Shown piece by piece: positions 17,677 through 24,860 of a DNA stretch of 64,000 nt. Both the position numbers and the translations under genes were made by a program. Below the pieces are notes generated by a model, which saw nothing but the letters and a program-made list of their open reading frames with translations, was not told where the DNA came from and searched no databases. The DNA is from Flavobacterium sp. GT3R68. GTDB lineage: Bacteria; Bacteroidota; Bacteroidia; Flavobacteriales; Flavobacteriaceae. Numbering within the stretch: position 1 is the stretch's first letter; every line of letters starts with the position of its first letter. The DNA lies in NCBI RefSeq assembly GCF_007109225.1, contig NZ_VJZK01000001.1, forward strand, positions 516,731 to 580,730, read 5' to 3'.

Positions 17677-18711
17677 CTAATTGATTTCAACCGAATAATT
17701 CAGCATATTCCTGTTGGTGGTTTCCAGTTTCTTTTTGGAAACGAAGACATTTTTTAATAATGAAGAATTCCAATTGTTTCTTTGCTGCCAGTTTGAAAAG
17801 GTTTCCGTTTTCCAGTCAAAATCGTCCTTCCAGAAGTATTTCGGCGACACATAACAATACGTATACGGAATAAGATACGAGCTGTCATTGCCGGTTTTTA
17901 CTTTCAGAGTTTCGTCCTCGTTTCTATAAATCGACTGCGGATAAAGAAGCGTGATTTTGCGTTTTTGCGCCTCGTTTTTCAGAAAATCCGAAACTTCAAA
18001 ATAACTTTCCTCGATGGCCTTCAGACTGAATTCGTTATACTTCGTTTCGCCAATTTTATCAATCGGACGCAATTGTATAATATCAATGGCGTATTGGTCA
18101 TAAACGGAAAAAAAGTCTTTCAGTTCATGAAAATTATCCTGGTTGAACGTATAATTGATGCGTAAGCGCAATTTGGGATGTGTCTTTTTTTGCTCGGTGA
18201 TATACTGCAAAACGGCATGAAATTTTTCATAAATGCCTTTGTCCATCAAATCCTCGTAAGTTGTTTTGGTAACGCCATGCATTGACAGGATAAATTCATC
18301 CAACCCCGCAGTTGCAAAATCAGAAACGTCTTTTTTATCCAAAAGATTCCCATTGGTCACCATGCTGATGTAGGGGACTTTGTAATTTTTGGCAATTTCA
18401 ATCAATTTGGTGTTGTGTTTGAAAAGGGTCGGTTCCGCACCGCAACCAATCTGTAATTTCAACGCATTTTTAAAAATAGCTTTCGCGACATTTTCCAGAT
18501 TTTCTTCTGCAAAAATACCTTTCATATTCTTTTTGACATAATCGTCATCTGTGAAATAACACATTTTGCAACGTAAATTACAGGCCAGGACCGGATCCAT
18601 CTGAATGGCTAAATATCTTTTATTTAAAACCGACAACAGCCACAGCCCTAAGAACTTAACCCTGTGGCTTTTGACGCTATTGTTGAATTTTAATATTTTA
18701 TAGATATCCAT
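17677..18711 (-). CDS. Radical SAM protein
   Basis: A 344-residue radical SAM enzyme. The CxxxCxxC cluster motif is CNLRCKMC in a region reading MDPVLACNLRCKMCYFT. Downstream strands (GCGAEPTLF, PYISMVTNGNLL, EFILSMHGV) follow the radical SAM barrel. The reaction is unknown: the C terminus has few Cys, so a full SPASM domain is not evident. The start at MDIYKILKF (18711) is chosen because it leaves 10 nt after the trhO stop. The longer frame would overlap trhO by about 95 nt and reads as out-of-frame trhO sequence. Co-transcription with trhO suggests, but does not prove, a link to RNA modification. Confidence 0.85.
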   Translation of the reverse strand: MDIYKILKFNNSVKSHRVKFLGLWLLSVLNKRYLAIQMDPVLACNLRCKMCYFTDDDYVKKNMKGIFAEENLENVAKAIFKNALKLQIGCGAEPTLFKHNTKLIEIAKNYKVPYISMVTNGNLLDKKDVSDFATAGLDEFILSMHGVTKTTYEDLMDKGIYEKFHAVLQYITEQKKTHPKLRLRINYTFNQDNFHELKDFFSVYDQYAIDIIQLRPIDKIGETKYNEFSLKAIEESYFEVSDFLKNEAQKRKITLLYPQSIYRNEDETLKVKTGNDSSYLIPYTYCYVSPKYFWKDDFDWKTETFSNWQQRNNWNSSLLKNVFVSKKKLETTNRNMLNYSVEIN

Positions 18712-18721
18712 GAATGGGAAA

Positions 18722-20071
18722 TTATAATTTATATAATTTGTCGGATAAACGGATTCGGAACGGTAGTTTGAACGTACAGCTGTCGCCGGCAACCGCTTTT
18801 TCGGAATCAGTACCATTTACGAGCATGTGATCAATAACCAATTCCTGATTTCCGGTGGTGGTTCCTTTGATCAGAATCCTGTCCCCGATTTTTATTTCAT
18901 TTTCCTCGATCAAAAACTGACCGATACTTGGTTTTGGGAAGAAATGTGTCCCTTTTCCGACATAGGTTTTTTTTATTTTTGGATCCTTTTTAACAATGCT
19001 TTTTGGCTTTTGAAGCACAGCAAATTCGTGATTGTCTTCGTTGTTTTTGAAAGTTAAAACGTCAGATTTTCCTTTTTTGAAGATTTTATTACCATTTTTA
19101 AGGCCTCTGCGGATGGTTTTTTGTTCTTCTTCCGGTAAATGGATGATCGTCGAGCAATCTGCGGAACAACAACCTTCCATGGCCGTGGCACATTCCTCAC
19201 ACTGGATGAACAATAGATGACAGCCTTCGTTGGCGCAATTGGTGTGCACATCGCAAGGTTTGCCACACTGATGGCATTGCGATACAATATCATCCGTAAT
19301 CCTTTCGCCCAAACGGTGATCAAATACAAAGTTTTTACCGATGAATTTGCTTTCCAGTCCTTCGGCTTTTACCTGACGGGTGTATTCAATAATCCCACCT
19401 TCTAATTGGTATACGTTTTCAAAACCTTTATGCTTGAAATAAGCACTCGCTTTTTCACAACGAATACCGCCGGTGCAGTACATCAATAATTTTTTATCTT
19501 GTTTGTGTTCGGATAGCTGATCTTCAATAATGGGCAAACTTTCTCTAAAAGTATCCACATCGGGTTTGATGGCGTTTGTAAAATGCCCGATTTCGCTTTC
19601 GTAATGATTACGCATATCGACAACTATCGTATTGGGATCTTCAAGTAGTTCATTGAATTCCTTGGCTTTCAGATGGATTCCGATGTTAGTGACATCAAAC
19701 GTTTGATCGACCAATCCGTCGGCCACAATTTTATCGCGGACTTTTATTGTTAGTTTCAAAAAGGAATGATCATCATGTTCCACCGCAACATTCAGACGGA
19801 TGCCTTTCATGAAATCATAGGCTTCAATGGTATCCTTAAATTCATAGAAATGATCGGCAGGAAGCGATAATTGGGCGTTGATGCCTTCGTGGGCCACATA
19901 GATCCGACCAAGAACTTCTAATGGGTTCCAAGCAAGAAATAACTCGTTTCTGAATTGAGTGGGGTTTTCGATCTGCGCATAAGCATAGAAAGACAGCGTC
20001 AGGCGTTGCTTTCCGGCATCATCAATCATGATGGCTCTTTCTTCTGCGCTTAAGGTGTTGTACAGTTGCAT
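18722..20071 (-). CDS. trhO: tRNA uridine(34) hydroxylase TrhO (rhodanese family)
   Basis: A 449-residue protein. The N-terminal ferredoxin-like domain (RIYVAHEGINAQLSLP) is followed by a rhodanese domain (about 120-230) with catalytic Cys in YCTGGIRCEKASAYF, then a Cys-rich zinc-type region (CHQCGKPCDVHTNC, then CEEC). The family makes 5-hydroxyuridine at tRNA position 34, oxygen-dependently. The last ~90 residues (GKGTHFFPKPSIGQFLIEE... to the end) form an extra beta-rich domain resembling the C-terminal barrel of U32 peptidases. It is absent from the ~350-residue E. coli protein. The start MQLYNTLS at 20071 fits the family; the 24 codons before it do not look coding. Confidence 0.9.
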   Translation of the reverse strand: MQLYNTLSAEERAIMIDDAGKQRLTLSFYAYAQIENPTQFRNELFLAWNPLEVLGRIYVAHEGINAQLSLPADHFYEFKDTIEAYDFMKGIRLNVAVEHDDHSFLKLTIKVRDKIVADGLVDQTFDVTNIGIHLKAKEFNELLEDPNTIVVDMRNHYESEIGHFTNAIKPDVDTFRESLPIIEDQLSEHKQDKKLLMYCTGGIRCEKASAYFKHKGFENVYQLEGGIIEYTRQVKAEGLESKFIGKNFVFDHRLGERITDDIVSQCHQCGKPCDVHTNCANEGCHLLFIQCEECATAMEGCCSADCSTIIHLPEEEQKTIRRGLKNGNKIFKKGKSDVLTFKNNEDNHEFAVLQKPKSIVKKDPKIKKTYVGKGTHFFPKPSIGQFLIEENEIKIGDRILIKGTTTGNQELVIDHMLVNGTDSEKAVAGDSCTFKLPFRIRLSDKLYKL

Positions 20072-20165
20072 GCTATAAACAGTTAAGTTGAGAAAATTAT
20101 TTTTTATTCCGGGACAAAAGTAAGGAATAATTTGGAAACCCAATAATCTTCTGATTGTAAATGCC

Positions 20166-20249
20166 CTAGCCCTGATGGAAGGGAAAATCCTTTTTGTTCG
20201 TTTTTTCGACGGACAAATAGATTGGAATGACAGCGGGAAGCAGCTCCAA
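20166..20249 (-). repeat. Dispersed palindromic element, copy 2
   Basis: On the minus strand it runs from TTGGAGCTGCTTCCCGC to CATCAGGGCTAGGG. The inner hairpin pairs 20186-20200 with 20207-20223 around T6. The stem differs in sequence from copies 1 and 3 but keeps the AATC/GGATT foot with one unpaired base. It lies between the brxA-type gene and trhO, in the direction of transcription. Confidence 0.75.
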
Positions 20250-20254
20250 ATAAA

Positions 20255-20278
20255 AAAACCACGAATAAACGTGGTTTT
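20255..20278 (-). terminator. Terminator downstream of the bacilliredoxin gene
   Basis: A 9-bp perfect stem (AAAACCACG and CGTGGTTTT, loop AATAAA) lies 18 nt past the minus-strand stop at 20297. A/T runs are on both sides. Confidence 0.85.
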
Positions 20279-20296
20279 ATAGAGAAGGTACGGTGA

Positions 20297-20707
20297 TTAA
20301 CAGTACTCGTTGAAAGCGTCTTTCAGGTTTTCGGCAATTACTTCTGCCGGGCGGCCTTCGATGTGGTGGCGCTCCAACATGTGTACCAATTCTCCGTTTT
20401 TGAACAACGCCATGCTAGGCGAAGAGGGAGGAAATGGGAACATATGTTGTCTTGCCGCATCCACAGCATCTTTGTCGACACCTGCAAAAACCGTGATTAA
20501 TTGCGATGGTTTTTTATCATTGTCCAAGCTCATTTTTACTCCCGGACGGGCATTTCTGGCGGCGCAACCGCATACAGAATTCACTACTACTAAAGTGGTT
20601 CCTTCTGCTTTTAAAGCGTTTTCAACCGCTTCGGCACTATGTAAATCTTGAAAACCAGCCGTTGTTAATTCGGCTTCCATTGGTTTTACCATTTCGTCTG
20701 GATACAT
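20297..20707 (-). CDS. BrxA/BrxB-family bacilliredoxin
   Basis: A 136-residue thioredoxin-fold protein of the YphP/YqiW family. The start [15 protein letters not shown] and the active site [11 protein letters not shown] are diagnostic. The CGC motif replaces the usual CxxC. In Bacillus these proteins remove bacillithiol from oxidised proteins. Whether this organism makes bacillithiol cannot be told from the window, though many Bacteroidota carry the family. Cytosolic, single gene with its own promoter and terminator. Sequence such as [23 protein letters not shown] is typical of the family. Confidence 0.93.
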   Translation of the reverse strand: MYPDEMVKPMEAELTTAGFQDLHSAEAVENALKAEGTTLVVVNSVCGCAARNARPGVKMSLDNDKKPSQLITVFAGVDKDAVDAARQHMFPFPPSSPSMALFKNGELVHMLERHHIEGRPAEVIAENLKDAFNEYC

Positions 20708-20747
20708 ATTTTTTTATTTAAAAAAGTTAAATTTCGTTGTTATGCTG

Positions 20748-20776
20748 CAAAGTTACAAAGTTTAGGTGCAACAAAA
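20748..20776 (-). promoter_or_regulatory. Promoter of the bacilliredoxin gene
   Basis: A perfect minus-strand TAACTTTG (20755-20748) lies 16 nt downstream of TTTTG (20776-20772). The spacer is slightly short. The leader is about 35 nt. Confidence 0.6.
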
Positions 20777-20785
20777 GTATTTGGA

Positions 20786-21964
20786 TTATAAAGTTTTGTT
20801 ATAGTTTAATTGGTGTTTTATTTTTTTGATTGCGACTTTAAAAACCGCTTCGAGAAACAGGACTTTCGGGCATTTAAAAATAACGCTAAGGTCCTGTGGA
20901 AAAGATGTTTTTTCGTCGAGGAATTTGAAAATAAGACCCGGATTTCCTGCTTTGAACAGTGAGGAAAAAATTTCAGAACCCTTTTCATTTTTTCGGTTTA
21001 AGATATCCAACAGGAACAAGTCATAGAACCAGAACTTATTCTTTTTGTGGAATTTCCAGAAATGCTTTCCCGTTTGAAGAAAAGCAACAAGGGCTTGGGA
21101 TTTGCCGTCGGCATTCTTAAAGGTATACCCGGTACTGGCCTTGGTCCATCCTCCGGCGCTGCCGATATTGATGACATTCCGGGTGTTTTGGTTCCAAAAC
21201 GGAAAGCAGGTCATTGGAATACTTCCCTGTTCTTTTTCGAGGATTTCATATTGGGTGCTCCCGAGTTTTTGAAGGTATTGCTGGATTTCATTTTCGTATT
21301 CTTCAGCGGGAAGTCGGCTTTCGGAAAAAAGCGTGTATTCAATCAAGGCTTCGGTGGAAGAAACCGGCAGGACATACATGAATCGGGTATTCCCTTTTTG
21401 GGCCACCGAAAAATCCATAAAAGTTACCTGCTCCGGATTAAAAACAGCCTGTTCGCTTTTGACAGTCCAACCAATAAAATGCTGTTGCAAAATCGGGTAT
21501 TCCGATTGGCTGCCGACTCTTGGAGAGTTGTAAATGCTGTTTAAAAGACGGTTGCAGGAGAAGGATTCCGATTCAGTTTCGACCATAATGGTGGATCCGG
21601 ACTCTTCAATTTCCGTTACTTTTTGGTTTAGGAAAGTGATGTTCTCCTGTGTTGAAAGCAATTCAAAAACGTGATTGTAAAAATCCAGTCCGCGAACCAT
21701 TTTGTAATGATAGGGTTTCAAGTCCAAATCCCGTTGGAATGTTTCATTGGCAAATAGCGCCGTTTCCCATTTTTTGTGGACAATGGATTCCCAGTTTCCA
21801 GCTCCTTCTTCCCAAAAACACCAGATCCTGTCGTTGGTTTTTTTTGGATTTTCATCCAGAAGCAAAATAGTCTGATGCCTGAATTTACCCGAAAGTACCA
21901 TTTGGTATACCGTCATTAATGCGGACAAACCTGCGCCTGTAAAAATATAATGGTAGTGTTTCAT
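20786..21964 (-). CDS. crtY: Lycopene beta-cyclase
   Basis: A 392-residue flavoprotein-like cyclase that turns lycopene into beta-carotene, the step before zeaxanthin in yellow flavobacterial pigments. The N-terminal nucleotide-binding fold is FTGAGLSALMTVYQM. The family signature DRIWCFWEEG follows near residue 47. GSAGGWTKASTGYTF near residue 265 is the C-terminal conserved motif. No other carotenoid gene is nearby, which is unusual since crtY often sits with crtB/crtI/crtZ. It is 35 nt downstream of the thioredoxin-like gene and could be read from the TonB receptor promoter; no terminator separates them. Confidence 0.9.
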   Translation of the reverse strand: MKHYHYIFTGAGLSALMTVYQMVLSGKFRHQTILLLDENPKKTNDRIWCFWEEGAGNWESIVHKKWETALFANETFQRDLDLKPYHYKMVRGLDFYNHVFELLSTQENITFLNQKVTEIEESGSTIMVETESESFSCNRLLNSIYNSPRVGSQSEYPILQQHFIGWTVKSEQAVFNPEQVTFMDFSVAQKGNTRFMYVLPVSSTEALIEYTLFSESRLPAEEYENEIQQYLQKLGSTQYEILEKEQGSIPMTCFPFWNQNTRNVINIGSAGGWTKASTGYTFKNADGKSQALVAFLQTGKHFWKFHKKNKFWFYDLFLLDILNRKNEKGSEIFSSLFKAGNPGLIFKFLDEKTSFPQDLSVIFKCPKVLFLEAVFKVAIKKIKHQLNYNKTL

Positions 21965-21999
21965 GTTACTTTAGGATAAATCCACTCAAAAGTAACTAA

Positions 22000-22464
22000 T
22001 TATTTTATTTTGTCAAGAATACCAAGAAGCGTTCTGTCATCCAAATACGAATGTTTTTGAAAGAGGATTGAAAAGTCAGTTGCCAGAACGACCGTAGTGG
22101 GATAGATTACGTTATTGTCGATAGTGGCTAACTCGGTGGCCAATTGATGAATTCCGGTATTGGGGCCCGTAGGTTTGAATTTAAATACGTGGTTATTGAA
22201 AACGATATCATTTGTGCTCTCCGCATCCATTGAAACGAAGTAGTAGTTGGCATTTAAACGCGTTATGAGCTCGGGCTTTTTAAAGGTTGTATTTTCCATC
22301 ATCCCGCAGTATTTACACCAGGAAGTATGGATAAAAACGACAATAGGTTTTGGATTTTCTTTGGAAAGTTTTTCGGCTTCCTCAAAGGAATATATTTTCA
22401 ATTGGGCTACACTAGATGGCACTGCGCAAAAGAAAATCAATACTATGAATAAAAGTCGTTTCAT
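22000..22464 (-). CDS. Periplasmic thioredoxin-fold protein
   Basis: A 154-residue exported protein. The signal peptide (LLFIVLIFFCAVPSSVAQ) is followed by a thioredoxin-like fold of the DUF255/thioredoxin_7 type with active site WCKYC in HTSWCKYCGMMENTTF. It could reduce, oxidise or isomerise disulfides, or handle metal, in the periplasm. The start codon directly abuts the TonB receptor stop, so the two are translated as a pair. The receptor's plug contains a CNVC motif, making it a plausible partner. That partnership is inference from order and Cys content only. Confidence 0.85.
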   Translation of the reverse strand: MKRLLFIVLIFFCAVPSSVAQLKIYSFEEAEKLSKENPKPIVVFIHTSWCKYCGMMENTTFKKPELITRLNANYYFVSMDAESTNDIVFNNHVFKFKPTGPNTGIHQLATELATIDNNVIYPTTVVLATDFSILFQKHSYLDDRTLLGILDKIK

Positions 22465-24753
22465 TTATTTTAAAGTATAACGCAATCCGAAAAAGCTTCG
22501 GATGCCTTGATTTGGGCCGTAAACATAGCCCGGGTCAAAAGTTAGGGCATAAGGGTTGTCGGCGGTGTCGACTACTTGCCCATTTGGGACAGTTTGCCCA
22601 CTTAGACCTACAGCAGTACCGTCAGAAATTTGTACATTTTGGTCAAAAGGATCGTCCGCTCGTGCAATAATAAACGGATTTCCTTTATTTGGAGTCCAAT
22701 TCAGCAGGTTTTTTACACCCATGTAGATTTCCAAATTTTTAATTTTGTTATACGTAAACTGTATGTTCTGAATGCTCCAAGTTGGAGAGTATTCTTTTCT
22801 TGGATCCAATTTACCCAAGAGTGGTAAACGCATCGGCCCATAAAGGTTTCCGGTGTAATCAATATCGACAAATGCTTTCTTAAGACGGTATGAAATCGCC
22901 CACGTGCCGGAAAAACGCTCTGTTAGAATTTGTCTGGTAGTGACGTTTTTTTCTGTCTTGGTCACATCCATATATGTAGCCCCCACAATCATTTTCAGCC
23001 CGTTATTTAGCACCACGTCAATATTCGTACTGATTCCTTGGGTAATGGCATGACCGTCGAGGTTTTTATAAATAATCTGATTGGGATTGGTATCGTAATC
23101 CGGCACGATGGAATTCGTGAAATAGGTGTACCAGGCCGTGGTCTCCACCCCAATGAAGTTTCCGTTTTTAGAGTAGATTTTCTTCAGGTAATTCAGATTG
23201 GCATTGTAAGAGCGTTCCGGTTTCAGTTCTTCCAGCACAATTACATCGCGTGAACCCGTAAGTGCTGCGTGTTCTTCAGTAAAAAGATTCACAATACGGA
23301 ATCCCGTCCCGGTATTGAAACGCAAAATATTATCCTTGTTGATTTTCCATTTATATGCGAGTCTTGGTGTAAAAATAGAGCCATGATTGCTGTTATAATC
23401 GTAACGAGCACCCAATAAAAGATTGTGTTTTTCACTCAGATGAATTTCGTCCTGAACAAAAAGACTAGGAATCCAATTAATGTCAGCCTCTGTTGTGGCG
23501 GTAGTATTGTCATTGTAGAATTGGTAGCGTATGGCGGTCCCGAAGAGTACATCGTGCTTATTGAATTTTTTATCCCATGTCAATTGTCCGAAACCAATTT
23601 TTTGCTGTGCCATATAAGGAATATCCCCATAAACAGAGTTCTGATCATGATCCGTATACGAAAAAGAAAGCTTCATTTTCTGTGTAAATGGAAGTTCATA
23701 AGCGCCTAATAATTCCCAACGTTTGGTATAAATGCTTTCACCATAGACTTCACTACCACCGCGGTATTTTTTCTCCCATTGCATTTCGCCGCCCCAACGG
23801 TCTTCATAAAATAAACGGCCTGCCATCGAAAATAATTTATTGCTCCTGCGATTAAAATTCCATTTTTGAAAAACGGAAATCCGATCCTGTAGGGTCACAT
23901 CAGTAAAATTATCGTGGTTGTTGTCAATCGGATTACTGTAATTAAAATAATTGACACCCGTCAGTAAGGAAGCACTTTTACCCAAATTGGCCTTGAAGCC
24001 TAAATCTAGATTGGCCTCGCCCCAACTGTTGGAAAATCCATCTGCTGAATAAATAGGTGCGTTTTTTGGGTTTTTGGTGATAATATTGATAAGTCCGCCA
24101 ACGGCTTCGCTTCCATATAATGACGATGCAGGTCCTTTGACAATTTCAATCCGTTCCAATAACGAATTAGGAATTCCTGACAATCCATACACCGTCGAGA
24201 GTCCGCTGACGATCGGCATTCCGTCAATTAAAACCAAAGTATAAGGGCCTTCCAGACCGTTGATATGAATATCGCCCGTATTACAGACGTTGCAGTTCAA
24301 CTGCGGGCGGACACCGTTCACATTTTGCAGCGCCTCAAAAATATTGGCAGTCGGATTCTTTTTGAAAAAAGTCGGTTTATACACTTCCACCGGAACAGCG
24401 CTCTCCAATCGGGAAACGGGTTTTAAGGTTCCCGTTATGACCACTTCATCTAAGGCATTGTTTTCCTTTAATTCAAAATCCAGAGCAATATCGATACTGT
24501 CTGTAACGGTAATGTTTTTTTTCTGCGTGCGGAATCCCTCAAATGATGCCGTGACTTCATAATTGCCTGAAGGCACATTGTTAATTATATAGGTTCCATT
24601 ATAGGAGCTTTTATCTGAAAATTTCGTGTTTTTCAATACAATATTAGTCTGGGACAAAGGCATTCCCTCGGAAGTAATTTTTCCTTTGATGTTGCTTTGG
24701 GCGAAAGAAAATGTGCCGATGATGACGGCAATAAGCGAAATTAGATTTTTCAC
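22465..24753 (-). CDS. TonB-dependent receptor with CNVC plug motif
   Basis: A 762-residue outer-membrane receptor. Signal peptide; an N-terminal carboxypeptidase-regulatory-like domain (about 20-95, IKGKITSEGMPLSQTNIVL); a plug with NCNVCNTGDIHINGLEG, VLIDGMPIVSG and ERIEIVKGPASSLYGSEAVGG; then a beta-barrel ending GIRSFFGLRYTLK. The Cys pair in the plug is unusual. The substrate is not given by sequence. Location opposite mntH and a DtxR-family regulator, with feoAB close, points to a metal or metal chelate. There is no SusD-like partner, so it is not a typical glycan utilisation system. The promoter overlaps a dyad that may be a metalloregulator site. Confidence 0.93.
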   Translation of the reverse strand: MKNLISLIAVIIGTFSFAQSNIKGKITSEGMPLSQTNIVLKNTKFSDKSSYNGTYIINNVPSGNYEVTASFEGFRTQKKNITVTDSIDIALDFELKENNALDEVVITGTLKPVSRLESAVPVEVYKPTFFKKNPTANIFEALQNVNGVRPQLNCNVCNTGDIHINGLEGPYTLVLIDGMPIVSGLSTVYGLSGIPNSLLERIEIVKGPASSLYGSEAVGGLINIITKNPKNAPIYSADGFSNSWGEANLDLGFKANLGKSASLLTGVNYFNYSNPIDNNHDNFTDVTLQDRISVFQKWNFNRRSNKLFSMAGRLFYEDRWGGEMQWEKKYRGGSEVYGESIYTKRWELLGAYELPFTQKMKLSFSYTDHDQNSVYGDIPYMAQQKIGFGQLTWDKKFNKHDVLFGTAIRYQFYNDNTTATTEADINWIPSLFVQDEIHLSEKHNLLLGARYDYNSNHGSIFTPRLAYKWKINKDNILRFNTGTGFRIVNLFTEEHAALTGSRDVIVLEELKPERSYNANLNYLKKIYSKNGNFIGVETTAWYTYFTNSIVPDYDTNPNQIIYKNLDGHAITQGISTNIDVVLNNGLKMIVGATYMDVTKTEKNVTTRQILTERFSGTWAISYRLKKAFVDIDYTGNLYGPMRLPLLGKLDPRKEYSPTWSIQNIQFTYNKIKNLEIYMGVKNLLNWTPNKGNPFIIARADDPFDQNVQISDGTAVGLSGQTVPNGQVVDTADNPYALTFDPGYVYGPNQGIRSFFGLRYTLK

Positions 24754-24787
24754 AACTAAATTTTAGATTTACTTAAAATTAATATTT

Positions 24788-24803
24788 AGGCAAAGCTAAA
24801 AAT
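24788..24803. promoter_or_regulatory. Possible DtxR/MntR-type operator dyad
   Basis: The 16-base site starting TTTAG and ending CTAAA resembles DtxR-family boxes (TTTAGG...CCTAAA-like) but is imperfect. It overlaps the minus-strand promoter of the TonB receptor and lies about 30 bases from the mntH promoter. A DtxR-family gene is 2 kb away. Function is inferred. Confidence 0.35.
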
Positions 24804-24821
24804 TATATTCCGCATAACAAA
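24791..24821 (-). promoter_or_regulatory. Promoter of the TonB receptor operon
   Basis: Minus strand TTTG (24821-24818), exactly 19 nt, then TAGCTTTG (24798-24791) followed by C: a full match to the Bacteroidota consensus. The leader is about 30 nt. Confidence 0.75.
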
Positions 24822-24830
24822 TTTTTTAAT

Positions 24831-24838
24831 TACTTTTG
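24831..24838 (+). promoter_or_regulatory. Minus-7 box of the mntH promoter
   Basis: TACTTTTG fits TAnnTTTG, 22 nt before the mntH start. The -33 region is weak. It is back to back with the TonB receptor promoter. Confidence 0.55.
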
Positions 24839-24860
24839 TATCAATAATTTAATTTCAACC

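Noticed and set aside
18712..18816. Longer start for the radical SAM protein
   Set aside because: The extra 35 codons are trhO sequence read out of frame. An ATG at 18711 leaves a normal 10-nt gap.
21047..21544. 165-codon open frame antisense to crtY
   Set aside because: Mirror of lycopene cyclase coding sequence; no recognisable protein pattern.
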